Origin: Candidatus Bathyarchaeota archaeon
GTDB taxonomy: Archaea > Thermoproteota > Bathyarchaeia > JAPDIZ01
Direction: 5' to 3'
Length of the DNA stretch: 64,000 nucleotides
NCBI GenBank assembly: GCA_029259355.1
Contig: JAPDIZ010000002.1
Location: 558,001 to 622,000, forward strand
Positions within the stretch are counted from its first letter, which is position 1, and each line of letters begins with the position of its first letter. The notes below the pieces were generated by a model. That model made no database searches. It was not told where the DNA came from and saw only the letters and a program-made list of their open reading frames with translations. Positions 1 through 7,558 of the stretch are shown here, in pieces. The position numbers were made by a program, and so were the translations under genes.

Positions 1-610
1 AGGAGGGGTCTCTGGACTCTATGACGCCTCTGACCGCTCTGTGCACAGCGAAGATGGCCTCTAGCGCCTCCGACACCGAAGAAGCGCCTACCGGGATTAC
101 CAAAAACTCTTGGATGTCCGGAGCACCTCCCCCCGCGTGCTTCCCTCCCCCTAGGACGTTTCCTAAGGGGTACGGTAGCTCTGAGCACGCCACACCGCCA
201 AGATGCTGGTAGAGTGGAAGAGCTCTTGCCGACGCTGCCGCATTAGCTACTGCAAGCGAAACAGCATAGGCTGTGTTTCCGCCTATGTTGCTGAAGTTCT
301 CCGTCCCATCCACCTCCCTCAGCAAGTCGTCTATCACACTCTGCTGAGCAGCATCTAGCCCTATGATCTCGGGGGCAATCACTTCCTCAACTTTGGCTAC
401 CGCCGCATCAACTCCTCCCTCGGGGAATGGAACAGCTTCGTGAGCACCTCGACTTTTCCCAGAGGGAGCAGAAGCTCTTCCAAAGCCCTCAGCAGCGATC
501 ACATCCACCTCTATGGTGGGCTCTCCTCTGCTGTTGAAGATTTTTCTCGCGTAAACATCCTCTATGATAGTGGGGGAGGGCTCTCCTAAGTGAGAAAGCC
601 TTCTAGCCAA
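1..610 (-). CDS. eno: Enolase, N-terminal part (cut by window edge)
   Basis: Phosphopyruvate hydratase of glycolysis/gluconeogenesis, interconverting 2-phosphoglycerate and phosphoenolpyruvate. About 203 residues of a roughly 420-residue enzyme are visible; the C-terminal catalytic barrel lies beyond base 1. The translation begins near IEDVYARKIFNSRGEPTIEV and has the mobile loop APSGKSRGAHEA, as in enolases. The start chosen is TTG at 608-610, preceded by AGGTGG about six bases upstream. It is the last gene of the rps11-rpoN run, a placement of eno common in archaea, so it is probably co-transcribed with ribosomal genes. Confidence 0.93.
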   Translation of the reverse strand, partial: MARRLSHLGEPSPTIIEDVYARKIFNSRGEPTIEVDVIAAEGFGRASAPSGKSRGAHEAVPFPEGGVDAAVAKVEEVIAPEIIGLDAAQQSVIDDLLREVDGTENFSNIGGNTAYAVSLAVANAAASARALPLYQHLGGVACSELPYPLGNVLGGGKHAGGGAPDIQEFLVIPVGASSVSEALEAIFAVHRAVRGVIESRDPS

Positions 611-620
611 CAGAAACCAC

Positions 621-836
621 CTAGCGAGCTCTCTTCTCAAACAGCTCGTGGAACTTGATCACGTCCTCGATGACATCTGCGTGCGAAAGTAGCATTCTCC
701 TACAGCAATACCGCTTTACGCCCAAATCATCTAGCACTTTGCCAGGGTGTTCCCCGGCGCGTACTCTCCTCAGAAACTCCTCCCACTTGTCTCCTATCAC
801 CGCTCCACAGGTAAAACACCTAACTGGTATCATCAT
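621..836 (-). CDS. rpoN: DNA-directed RNA polymerase subunit N (Rpb10)
   Basis: Small zinc-binding subunit that helps assemble RNA polymerase beside subunits D and L. The 71 residues start [11 protein letters not shown] and end with a CCRR motif; the CxxC plus adjacent CC form the zinc site of the Rpb10 family. An in-frame extension upstream to 857 exists, but the family starts at M(I)IPVRCFTCG, so ATG 834-836 is chosen, with GGTG a few bases upstream. It sits between rps9 and eno, the usual archaeal order. Confidence 0.95.
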   Translation of the reverse strand: MMIPVRCFTCGAVIGDKWEEFLRRVRAGEHPGKVLDDLGVKRYCCRRMLLSHADVIEDVIKFHELFEKRAR

Positions 837-872
837 GTTCCCTACACCGTCAACCAAGTGGTTAGTCTGGGG

Positions 873-1283
873 CTACCTATAGCTCTTCTGCCTCCTTCTC
901 CTCGCACCAGGTCCACCGAATTTCTTGGGCTCCACTTGCCTCGGATCTCCAGCCAGCATTGTTCTGTCGTATGCTAGGAAGCGCTTCCTTAGCTCAGCGC
1001 TCTTGGTCCAAGCAACCAGTGCTCTTGCAATAGCCATCCTGCACGCCTCTGCCTGCCCCATGAAGCCACCTCCCCTTACATTTATGTCTATGTCCACTTC
1101 GTTAGCGACATCTCCCGCCAATAGCAACGGCTCCATTATCTTCATCCTAGCAGCCTCTATGGGCAGTATCTCGAGGGGAAAGCCGTTGATTCTCACCCTA
1201 CCCTTTCCTGGCCTAGTGACCGCGCGAGCTATGGCGGTCTTTCGCTTACCACTCGTCAAGATAATCCTCTTCTTAGCTGACAG
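873..1283 (-). CDS. rps9: 30S ribosomal protein S9 (uS9), probable CTG start
   Basis: Small-subunit protein whose basic C-terminal tail (ending [11 protein letters not shown]) reaches the P-site tRNA. The conserved core [12 protein letters not shown] begins at a TTG (1257-1259), but the N-terminal strand found in other archaeal S9 proteins is encoded just upstream as SAKKRIIL. Between the preceding in-frame TGA (1290-1292, which is also the stop of rpl13) and that TTG there is no ATG, GTG or TTG; the only near-cognate codon is CTG at 1281-1283. GAGGTG lies seven bases before the CTG. An AAGAGG six bases before the TTG makes the shorter start possible. Confidence 0.93.
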   Translation of the reverse strand: MSAKKRIILTSGKRKTAIARAVTRPGKGRVRINGFPLEILPIEAARMKIMEPLLLAGDVANEVDIDINVRGGGFMGQAEACRMAIARALVAWTKSAELRKRFLAYDRTMLAGDPRQVEPKKFGGPGARRRRQKSYR

Positions 1284-1289
1284 ATGACC

Positions 1290-1736
1290 TCACCTCGGGT
1301 TCCATCCGATCTCCTTAGCCACATCTCCAAGGTATACGTATCCGTGCTTAAGCCTCTTAGACGAAGCTTGTGGAATAGTCTCCTTCTCCACATCCTTGTA
1401 CTCGGGGGGACAGCCAATGTAAACTCTAAGCCTCTTTAAGGCTTGTCTTCCCCTCCAATTGTCCTTAGGCAGCATACCCTCGACCACGCTCTTAACGATG
1501 ACATCAGGCCTCCTCGGTCTATAGGGGCTTTTTTCGAGCGAAGCTAGTGTCCTTATCTCTAGAGCTTTCTTATACTCCCCTACTACCATGTGCCTCTTGC
1601 CAGATACTACGGTCTTCTCAGCGTTCACTATGACTATTCTCTCCCCCATCAAAAGCCTCTTAGCAACCACGCTAGCCATTCTGCCTAAGATCAAATCAGT
1701 CGCGTCTATGACGGTTGGCTGCTGGCTTAAGCCCAT
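1290..1736 (-). CDS. rpl13: 50S ribosomal protein L13 (uL13)
   Basis: Large-subunit assembly protein of 148 residues. The N-terminus VIDATDLILGRMASVVAKRL and the central MLPKDNWRGRQALKRLRVY match the uL13 family (archaeal form). The ATG at 1734-1736 overlaps the TAA of rpl18e (TAATG), indicating translational coupling in the rps11-eno operon. Its stop TGA is in frame with the following rps9 reading frame. Confidence 0.96.
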   Translation of the reverse strand: MGLSQQPTVIDATDLILGRMASVVAKRLLMGERIVIVNAEKTVVSGKRHMVVGEYKKALEIRTLASLEKSPYRPRRPDVIVKSVVEGMLPKDNWRGRQALKRLRVYIGCPPEYKDVEKETIPQASSKRLKHGYVYLGDVAKEIGWNPR

Positions 1737-2104
1737 TACCCAATCACCCTGACGTTAGAGCCCTTTGGGTTTTCCTCCACCAGCTGCTCAAGCGAGACTG
1801 CCTTTCCACCAGCTTGAGCAATTTTCTCCAGAGCCGATTTTGAGAACCTGAAGGCAGCTACGGTTACGGGGTGATCGAGAAAACCAGCGCCAAGCACTTT
1901 TCCGGGAACAGCCACTACATCTCCGCTCTTGGTGTAGCGGTTTATCTTGCTGACGTTTACGGCAATCCTAGCCCTAGACCTCTTGGAAAGCCTTTCAGCC
2001 AAATCTTTCCAGATGCGAGCATTGTGCTCCCTAGACTTCTTCCTGAGAAATCTGATCAGCCTCCTGAGCTCCGGGTTCACCATGTACATAGAGTATGTAC
2101 CCAT
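1736..2104 (-). CDS. rpl18e: 50S ribosomal protein L18e (eL18)
   Basis: Archaeal/eukaryotic large-subunit protein, about 122 residues from the start chosen. [31 protein letters not shown] followed by [28 protein letters not shown] is diagnostic of the L18e/L15 family; it is split here only for reference. The start is taken as ATG 2102-2104 (MGTYSMYM), behind a GGGG-rich site inside the end of rpoD; the earlier in-frame start at 2125 gives an atypical leader. It overlaps rpoD by a few bases. Confidence 0.93.
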   Translation of the reverse strand: MGTYSMYMVNPELRRLIRFLRKKSREHNARIWKDLAERLSKRSRARIAVNVSKINRYTKSGDVVAVPGKVLGAGFLDHPVTVAAFRFSKSALEKIAQAGGKAVSLEQLVEENPKGSNVRVIG

Positions 2105-2108
2105 TCCC

Positions 2109-2921
2109 CTACCCCAGCTCCTCAAGCTTCTGCGAAAACTCGCTCAGCTTCTTCTCCAATATTTTAGCCGCTTCCTCAACTATCCTATCTACGGGTAGAG
2201 AACCAGTCGATTCGATATTGAATATAAACGCTTCGGGAACTGGCGAAACCCGTATTGCTGGGGGGTTCTTTGGACAAGCCCTAACACAATCCTCACAAAG
2301 CGTGCAGTTGAGCAAGTTCACAATCTTGAGAGAATCTTCTTCTACGGCCAAAACTCTCTTCGGGCAGATCTCGACGCATTTTCCGCAGAGGTCGCAGCGC
2401 TCGGAATAAACCTCAACAGAGGGATAGTACTTGTGGGTGCACACAGAAACAGGTTGCCACTTCGCGTGATCCTTTCCCTTACCTAGCCTAGCATACGCCT
2501 CTAGCTTAAGCGATTGCCCAGGAGCTAAGACGACTATGGGTATGTTGTCGTACACGGGCTTAACCTCGGGGTCATCGGGTGAGAGATCTCCTGAGTAAAC
2601 GGTTCGGCGCTCATCACCTGCCTCAACAGATAGGGTGAGGATCACGCGGCACCTGTTGCACCCCAACTCGCTTCCACACCCACATTCCTCGGGCAGTAGG
2701 TAGGAGTCTAGGTCGGTTTTTAGGGGTATGAGAGCTAGCCTGTGAGCGATGATCTCGTCGTGGAGGATCGAGCTGTTTTCGAAGAACACCACATCTTCTA
2801 TGGCCATCGTCGGCACCTCTGCTAGCATAGCTCTTCTAAGCGCGTTTACGAACTCGGTGTTTACCCCCTTAACAACGAACCTGACTCTAAGCTTGTCTCT
2901 CTCCAAAACCTCGATCTCCAA
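2109..2921 (-). CDS. rpoD: DNA-directed RNA polymerase subunit D with two [4Fe-4S] motifs
   Basis: Archaeal counterpart of bacterial alpha/eukaryotic Rpb3, which nucleates RNA polymerase assembly with subunit L. The 270 residues have the conserved N-terminal dimerisation segment ([17 protein letters not shown]) and an inserted ferredoxin-like domain with [13 protein letters not shown] and [13 protein letters not shown] at about residues 175-225. Both complete Cys4 sets imply two iron-sulfur clusters, a state found only in some archaeal lineages. Start is TTG 2919-2921 behind GGTG. The gene follows rps11 by 25 bases. Confidence 0.96.
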   Translation of the reverse strand: MEIEVLERDKLRVRFVVKGVNTEFVNALRRAMLAEVPTMAIEDVVFFENSSILHDEIIAHRLALIPLKTDLDSYLLPEECGCGSELGCNRCRVILTLSVEAGDERRTVYSGDLSPDDPEVKPVYDNIPIVVLAPGQSLKLEAYARLGKGKDHAKWQPVSVCTHKYYPSVEVYSERCDLCGKCVEICPKRVLAVEEDSLKIVNLLNCTLCEDCVRACPKNPPAIRVSPVPEAFIFNIESTGSLPVDRIVEEAAKILEKKLSEFSQKLEELG

Positions 2922-2945
2922 CCAGCAGCACCCTACCTAGCTAGC

Positions 2946-3378
2946 CTACACTCTCCTACCACGCCTTCCCCCAGGCCTCCTCGTCCCATCGTGAGGAATG
3001 GGCGTAACCTCCTCTATCCTCCCAATCCTGAGCCCGCTCCTCGCTATAGCCCTGATGGCAGCTTGCGCTCCGGGCCCCGGAGTCTCTACCCCGCCTCTAG
3101 GAGGCGATTGGGCCGTGGCCTCCGGGAGCCCTTACCTTGATGTGCACCGCTGTGATGCCCTTGTCTTTAGCCACTTGAGCTGCGTAGGTTGCTGCTTGCA
3201 TAGCTGCGTAAGGGCTTGACTCAAGCCTATCGGCTTTGACGAACATCCCTCCTGAGGCTCTGGCAATGGTCTCAGCGCCGCTCAAGTCGGTGATGTGGAC
3301 TATGGTGTTGTTGTAGCTGCTATAGATGTGGACCACTCCCCACTTCTCCTTCACAGCCTTCTTCTCTCCACTACTCAT
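2946..3378 (-). CDS. rps11: 30S ribosomal protein S11 (uS11), two exons
   Basis: Platform protein of the 30S subunit. Read straight through, the frame from ATG 3376-3378 gives a normal N-terminal two-thirds up to [13 protein letters not shown] and stops at TAG 3097-3099. The missing conserved tail, [18 protein letters not shown] through GGRRGRRV, is present downstream in another frame and ends at TAG 2946-2948. Removing 22 nt (3086-3107) restores one frame of 136 residues with APGGHGPKTPGPGAQ, matching the family spacing (APGG, four residues, TPGPG). I therefore annotate join of 3108-3378 and 2946-3085 on the minus strand. GGTGATCT precedes the ATG. Confidence 0.92.
3086..3107 (-). other. Putative 22-nt archaeal intron in rps11 mRNA
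   Basis: On the transcript the segment contains a 6-bp hairpin (CGCCTC, loop CTA, GAGGCG). It is preceded by a 3-nt bulge AAT and followed by GGGT, which can pair with GCCC of exon 1 as the 4-bp central helix, then a 3-nt bulge AGA. Cutting after the second base of each bulge, the archaeal splicing endonuclease rule, joins A to AG and creates a Lys codon in the right place. The helix on the exon side is displaced by a small internal loop (CCCGGAG with CTCCGGG), so the motif is of the relaxed type. The in-frame TAG lies inside the intron. Confidence 0.8.
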
Positions 3379-3426
3379 GTCTAGATCACCTTGCCCGAGG
3401 GGTGCTAAGAAGCAATAAAGGAGGCT

Positions 3427-3436
3427 TCTTTAAAGG
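3427..3436 (-). promoter_or_regulatory. Probable TATA box for the rps11 operon
   Basis: An AT-rich CTTTAAAG core on the minus strand lies about 50 bases upstream of the rps11 ATG, in an otherwise mixed sequence. Position fits an archaeal TATA/BRE element with a short leader carrying GGTGATCT. Confidence 0.5.
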
Positions 3437-3464
3437 TTTTCTTTCAGCAAAGATGTCTGCGAAA

Positions 3465-3474
3465 CCTTTAAGCA
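3465..3474 (+). promoter_or_regulatory. Probable TATA box for tRNA-Ser
   Basis: CCTTTAAGCA lies about 26 bases before the first base of the tRNA, the expected spacing for an archaeal TATA box driving a transcript that starts near the mature 5' end. Confidence 0.5.
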
Positions 3475-3511
3475 AATCCCGGAAAAAGCAAGAGTTGCCG
3501 GGGTCGCCTAG

Positions 3512-3530
3512 AGCCGTAGGAGGCGGGGAA
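3512..3530 (+). other. Putative D-loop intron of tRNA-Ser
   Basis: About 19-20 bases between the GCCTAG of the D stem/loop and CCGGTAGGGC. Removal gives a 17-base D arm with A14, G15, GG18-19 and A21 in standard places. The insert can form GCC/GGC with flanking AGA and AAT triplets, bulge-like, but the outer exon helix is not perfect, so the exact cut sites may shift by a base or two. Confidence 0.65.
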
Positions 3531-3553
3531 TCCGGTAGGGCGCGGGCCTGGAG

Positions 3554-3565
3554 CCTTGGACAAAG
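3554..3565 (+). other. Putative anticodon-loop intron of tRNA-Ser
   Basis: Twelve extra bases at the canonical 37/38 position. Removal leaves the loop CTGGAGA with U33, anticodon GGA and purine 37. I do not see a clean bulge-helix-bulge here, so the boundaries are uncertain by a base or two. Confidence 0.55.
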
Positions 3566-3663
3566 AGCCCGTGGCGCATCCGCGCCGCGCGGGTTCAAAT
3601 CCCGCCCCCGGCGCCAACATAAAAGTCCAGTAACTCAGCTAGACATTTCGTGTGGGGAGGGCT

Positions 3664-4185
3664 CTACTCGCTTAGCTCGATGATTTCTTCGCAATAAGAT
3701 GCTTCAGGTCTTGTCTTTCCAATCCTCAGCGACAGCCTTGGGTTGAGCGTCCTCAATATAGCGTTGGCGTTTCTGGCTGGGAAGATTGGGCAAACCTCTC
3801 GCGTGGACAGGTTCAGCATCTTGCATGCCTCAAGCATGGGGCACCAGCCACTGTGTCTCACAACGACGCGCTCGGGCTTGTCCTCAACCACTATGTGCTC
3901 CTCAGGCCTCCAAGGACCAGGGGTCATCGCTCTCCAATACGCTTGGTCAAGCACCCATCCAGCTTTGGCGTCATCGCCCTTTATGTTTAGCTTAGAGATG
4001 TTTTCCTGAGCCCATCTTTGGCTGAACTTCTCGTCTACGCTGGCGAGGATGTTAAGCGCTTCCTCCCTCCCTATTTGGTTGCCTATCTCCATTACGTACG
4101 CAAGGAGCAAGACCGTTTTCCTGACTATGAGAGCCCTGTTGACAAGGGCCTCTAGGGGAACTTCCATAAGCTCCACCAGCGGCAT
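3664..4185 (-). CDS. Putative L-2-amino-thiazoline-4-carboxylate hydrolase-like protein
   Basis: Soluble protein of 173 residues, function not certain. The C-terminal half has HSGWCPMLEACKMLNLS, then CPIFPARNAN and a late Cys (EASYCEE). This cysteine arrangement resembles the ATC hydrolase/L-2-amino-thiazoline-4-carboxylic acid hydrolase-like family, which I recognise only by motif. An AT-rich TTAAATGA element about 35 bases upstream of the ATG (4216-4226) suggests its own promoter and a short leader. It stands between the tRNA-Ser and the ion transporter and has no obvious partner. Confidence 0.5.
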   Translation of the reverse strand: MPLVELMEVPLEALVNRALIVRKTVLLLAYVMEIGNQIGREEALNILASVDEKFSQRWAQENISKLNIKGDDAKAGWVLDQAYWRAMTPGPWRPEEHIVVEDKPERVVVRHSGWCPMLEACKMLNLSTREVCPIFPARNANAILRTLNPRLSLRIGKTRPEASYCEEIIELSE

Positions 4186-4242
4186 TAGACGCCTACGCCA
4201 TAGCTGTTTGTGTTTTCATTTAACAAAAGCTTTCTCTTCTCG

Positions 4243-5511
4243 CTACACCGACGCTCTCACAAATAGGAAGAGACTTGCAACTGCCGTAGTTATTAGCATG
4301 TTTAGGAGGCCTATTTTGACAAAAGTCTTGAAAGTTATGGCGTAGCCGCTCTTCTCAAACACGCCTATAGCCACTATATTAGCGGAGGAGCCGACGGGGG
4401 TTCCGTTTCCTCCGAAGCCAGCTCCTATGGACAACGCCCACCAAAGCTCTCTTATCTCCAACCCTCCAGTAGCTGCCAAGTCGATGAGCAGGGGTATGAA
4501 CGCCGCCACAAAGGGTATGTTGTCTATGAGCGCTGAGGCGAAGGCAGAAACCCACAGAACAGCTATCACTGCGAGCAGCTGATTTTCGCCGATAGCGGCA
4601 GCAAGCCATTGAGCAGCTATGCTGATAATTCCCGTCTTCTCCAACCCACCGACTACGACGAAGAGGCAGGCAAAGAACAGCAAAGTCCTCCACTCAACAT
4701 CCTCCAACACCTGAGGCATTTTTGAACCACCTATGGCGAGAAGGAGTAGAGCGCTTCCCAAAGCAATGGTGCTGGGGTCTATGTGGAGGAGGTCGTGGAG
4801 GAAGAAGAGCACAAGAGTAATGGCTAGAACGGCTATGCCTAGTCTAAACATTCGGTGGTCGGTGATGACTTCGGAGGGGTCTATAGGTATTCTGCTGTAC
4901 CTTGGCTCGATCTGTAACTGCGTCTTATAGAGAAGGAGAAGTACACCCAGTGAAAAGAACATAGCAACAATGGCTATTGGAGCGACATTCACTATGAAGT
5001 CCATGAACGATAAGCCAGCGGCAGAAGCTATCATTATATTTGGGGGGTCTCCGATTAGTGTAGCTGTACCGCCTATGTTGCAGGCCATGATCTCTCCAAA
5101 CACGAATGGCGTCGGGTCTATCTCCAATATCCTCATTATCTCTATTGTTACGGCGATCATAAAGAGAACTGTGGTAACGTTGTCTAGGATGGCGGACAGC
5201 AGCGCCGTAACCGTTGTGAAGAGTATGAACATCTTCTTAGGTTGACACCCACAGAAGTTAGCGAGAAGAATACCTACATAGCGGAAGAACTGAGCTTCTC
5301 GAAGAACTCCTACAATAATCATCATCCCGAAAAGCAGCCCAATAGCATGAACGTCTATGACCTCTAGGAGTTCCTCGGACGAAACTATCCCAGTGGCCAT
5401 CACCACTGCTGCGCCCAGCATAGCTGCGATAGTTCTGTCGATTTTCTCCGATGCTATGAGAAAGTAAGTAATGACGAATATCGCGATTGCTACCATCTGG
5501 TCAATAGCCAT
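4243..5511 (-). CDS. ArsB/NhaD-type ion transporter
   Basis: Integral membrane carrier of 422 residues with about 11-12 hydrophobic segments, belonging to the ion transporter superfamily that includes arsenite efflux ArsB, NhaD Na+/H+ antiporters and SLC13 carriers. Two inverted repeats carry the hallmark loops: DNVTTV with GGTATLIGDPPN in the first half, and DNIPFVAAF with GGNGTPVGSSANI in the second. The substrate cannot be read from sequence; Na+/H+ exchange, arsenite or an anion are all possible. ATG 5509-5511 has a TATA-like GAATATAGC about 40 bases upstream. Confidence 0.82.
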   Translation of the reverse strand: MAIDQMVAIAIFVITYFLIASEKIDRTIAAMLGAAVVMATGIVSSEELLEVIDVHAIGLLFGMMIIVGVLREAQFFRYVGILLANFCGCQPKKMFILFTTVTALLSAILDNVTTVLFMIAVTIEIMRILEIDPTPFVFGEIMACNIGGTATLIGDPPNIMIASAAGLSFMDFIVNVAPIAIVAMFFSLGVLLLLYKTQLQIEPRYSRIPIDPSEVITDHRMFRLGIAVLAITLVLFFLHDLLHIDPSTIALGSALLLLAIGGSKMPQVLEDVEWRTLLFFACLFVVVGGLEKTGIISIAAQWLAAAIGENQLLAVIAVLWVSAFASALIDNIPFVAAFIPLLIDLAATGGLEIRELWWALSIGAGFGGNGTPVGSSANIVAIGVFEKSGYAITFKTFVKIGLLNMLITTAVASLFLFVRASV

Positions 5512-5653
5512 TACACATCACATCAGACCACGCAAAGGAGTCGATAAGCTATATTCTGGTCTCGATTTGTTGCGTTGAGGAATTTCCGCCGCATATTTTA
5601 GCTTTTTCATGGATAGAGCTGGCTTTTCGTAGAGGAGTTTAACACATATGCTG

Positions 5654-6451
5654 CTAAAACCCCTCGCTGAGCTCCCAGCGCGTCGAAAAGGCGTCGAGGA
5701 AGACGCGTATCAGCCCTTGGTTGGTGGTGTAGTGGGGGCGGAAGTAGACGGGCCTCTCTTTTCCCGGGCTCGCCCATATCAGGAAAACCAGTTCACTTTC
5801 GTCTCCTAAGGTCCCCCTAACAGGGTATAGTACACCTCTGCAGTGTCTGACCTGAGCGCCGAGCTCAAGCAGCTCCTTAGCCCTCCTTTCCGAGTCTTCG
5901 TTTTTCACCATTAGGAGAACTCGTACCTCAACTCCTCTATCGAGCGCTCTAAACAGTTCCTCCCTAACCTTGTCGTACCATCCAAAGGTCTCAGCTAATA
6001 TGAACACTGAGTGCTGTGCGTTGGAGATTATTTGGACAGTTCTAACCTCCATATCCCTCAAGCTTTCGAGGGGCTCGAGAATATCCTCCGGGCGTATGCT
6101 CAGCCTCTTCTCCACGTACTTAGGCTCAAGTTCTTTGGTGAGCGAGGAGATGGTCTTCCTAATCGCCTCCATCCTTCGCTCAAGCTCTTCCTCCAGCTTC
6201 CTCTGAAGCTTTGCGAAAGCTTCTCTCGGACTAACAGCTCTCACGCGATTAACATCTAGGGAGATGAAGCCCTTCTCCGAGAGCCCGAGGAGAGCGGACC
6301 TTGCGTCTTCAGGAGAAATCCCAACCTTAGCCCCGACCTCTTCGACCAAAAAGCCCTCGGGCTCCTCCAATAGCGCTAGGTAAACCCTAGCCTCTGGTTC
6401 GGTGAAGCCCAGCTGCTTCATAGCCTCAGCGTACTCAAGCTTCTCCAACAC
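5654..6451 (-). CDS. TrmB-family transcriptional regulator
   Basis: Predicted DNA-binding regulator of 265 residues. Residues 8-75 form a winged helix (LGFTEPEARVYLALLEEPEGF and following), then a coiled coil of about 45 residues rich in E/R/K (KLQRKLEEELERR...), then an effector domain with QIISNAQHSVFILAETFGWY and DRGVEVRVLLMVKN, as in the TrmB/PLD-like C-terminal fold. The family binds sugars or other small ligands. It is divergent from rps13 across about 80 bases and could regulate the neighbouring transporter or itself. Start TTG 6449-6451 with GGAGGAGTAGGTG upstream. Confidence 0.75.
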   Translation of the reverse strand: MLEKLEYAEAMKQLGFTEPEARVYLALLEEPEGFLVEEVGAKVGISPEDARSALLGLSEKGFISLDVNRVRAVSPREAFAKLQRKLEEELERRMEAIRKTISSLTKELEPKYVEKRLSIRPEDILEPLESLRDMEVRTVQIISNAQHSVFILAETFGWYDKVREELFRALDRGVEVRVLLMVKNEDSERRAKELLELGAQVRHCRGVLYPVRGTLGDESELVFLIWASPGKERPVYFRPHYTTNQGLIRVFLDAFSTRWELSEGF

Positions 6452-6483
6452 CTACTCCTCCGCTGCCAACAGAGGTGAAAGAA

Positions 6484-6493
6484 AGCTTAAATA
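6484..6493 (+). promoter_or_regulatory. Probable TATA box for rps13-rps4
   Basis: GCTTAAATA lies about 45 bases before the chosen rps13 start and about 35 bases from the divergent regulator start. The core is nearly symmetric, so it could serve either direction. Confidence 0.5.
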
Positions 6494-6532
6494 GTGTTCG
6501 GGAAGTTCGGAATATGCGCTGGTGGTAGACGC

Positions 6533-6991
6533 TTGACACAGCCTCCAGAAAGCTTCAAGCACATAGTGCGCATCGCTGGAACCGACTGCGATGGTTCGAA
6601 GAAGGTAGTGTATGGGCTGGTACAAGTGAAGGGCGTTGGCGTAAACTTAGCTAGAGCAATAGTCAACATGCTTGGGATAGACCCCGAGATGAGGTTGGGC
6701 TACCTAAGCGACGACCAAGTTAAGAAGATAGAGGAGATTCTGAGCAACCCCGTAGAGCACGGCATCCCGCCTTGGATGGTTAACAGGCAGAAAGATCTAG
6801 AAACCGGGAAGTACCTCCACCTCATCGGAGCAGATCTAGTGCTGACCCAGAGAGCTGACATAGAGCGCATGATAAAGATGAAGTGCTGGAAAGGCGTTAG
6901 GCACTCGCTTGGGCTGAAGGTTAGGGGGCAGAGGACTAGGACGACCGGCAGAAAGGGCATCACCGTCGGCGTCAAGCGCAGGAGGAGGTAA
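6533..6991 (+). CDS. rps13: 30S ribosomal protein S13 (uS13)
   Basis: Head protein of the 30S subunit contacting P-site tRNA and L5. The 152 residues contain FKHIVRIAGTDCDGSKKVVYGL, a helix-two-turn-helix and the basic tail GQRTRTTGRKGITVGVKRRRR. Start is TTG 6533-6535, preceded by GGTGGT seven bases upstream; the earlier in-frame start at 6494 gives a non-family leader. In most archaea rps13-rps4 run directly into rps11-rpoD; here they point the opposite way and are separated from rps11 by more than 3 kb. Confidence 0.95.
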   Translation: MTQPPESFKHIVRIAGTDCDGSKKVVYGLVQVKGVGVNLARAIVNMLGIDPEMRLGYLSDDQVKKIEEILSNPVEHGIPPWMVNRQKDLETGKYLHLIGADLVLTQRADIERMIKMKCWKGVRHSLGLKVRGQRTRTTGRKGITVGVKRRRR

Positions 6992-6994
6992 GCG

Positions 6995-7558
6995 TTGGGC
7001 GACCCAAAGAAGCCTAGGAAGAAGTATAGGACGCCGAGGTTTCCTTGGAGAAAAGATGTGCTTGAGGCTGAGCTTAGGATAATCGGTCAGTACGGTCTTA
7101 GGAACAAGAGAGAGCTCTGGCGATACCAAACCATGGTCTCCAGATTTAGAAGGATTGCGAGAGGCCTTCTGGGCAAGTCTCCTGAGCAGAGAGCGGCTTT
7201 GGAGAAGGAGCTTCTGGGCAAGCTGCACAGGCTTGGGTTAGTGTCTGAGGACGCAACAATAGACGACGTTCTAGACCTGAAGGTTGAGGATATCTTGGAG
7301 AGAAGGCTTCAGACCATAGTCTACAAGCTGGGGTTGGCCAAAACCCTTCATCAAGCTAGGCAGCTCATAGTCCACGGCCACATAGCCGTGGGCGATAGAA
7401 GGGTGAAAGTCCCGAGCTATCTCGTCAAGAGGGGAGAGGAGCAGCTCATAGGCTATAGCTTCTCAAGCCCTCTGAGAGACCCTAATCACTCGCTTAGGAA
7501 GGAGCTAGCCACGCCTCCACCAGTAGAGGAAGGGGTTGGTGAAGAAGCTACCGCTTAG
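6995..7558 (+). CDS. rps4: 30S ribosomal protein S4 (uS4)
   Basis: Primary 16S rRNA-binding protein, 187 residues. [35 protein letters not shown] is the archaeal N-terminal signature; the S4 RNA-binding fold ([36 protein letters not shown]) is at about residues 105-145. Start TTG 6995-6997 follows GGAGGAGGT. The 3' end overlaps the convergent cbf5 gene by 11 bases, so the two messages share a short complementary tail. Confidence 0.96.
   Translation: MGDPKKPRKKYRTPRFPWRKDVLEAELRIIGQYGLRNKRELWRYQTMVSRFRRIARGLLGKSPEQRAALEKELLGKLHRLGLVSEDATIDDVLDLKVEDILERRLQTIVYKLGLAKTLHQARQLIVHGHIAVGDRRVKVPSYLVKRGEEQLIGYSFSSPLRDPNHSLRKELATPPPVEEGVGEEATA

Larger units (their letters stand above)
3497..3613 (+). 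tRNA. tRNA-Ser(GGA) with two internal inserts
   Basis: Acceptor stem GCCGGGG/CCCCGGC, discriminator G73, encoded CCA at 3614-3616, T arm GCGGG TTCAAAT CCCGC, and a class II variable arm with GGCGC/GCGCC stem all fit serine tRNA. The anticodon stem is CGGGC (3543-3547) with GCCCG (3567-3571), and the 5' part of the loop reads C-T-GGA-G. The D arm only closes (GCCT with GGGC, loop containing GG) after removing about 19 bases at 3512-3530. The anticodon loop has 19 rather than 7 bases, implying a second insert. The gene is on the opposite strand to its flanking operons. Confidence 0.88.

Noticed and set aside
3097-3099. TAG in rps11 read as pyrrolysine or another suppressed stop
   Set aside because: Reading through TAG stays in the wrong frame ([15 protein letters not shown] and so on), so suppression alone cannot give the S11 tail.
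3097-3378. rps11 as a truncated 93-residue S11 or a pseudogene
   Set aside because: The complete conserved C-terminus follows within 25 bases, S11 is essential, no other copy is seen in the window, and a clean excision restores exact family spacing.
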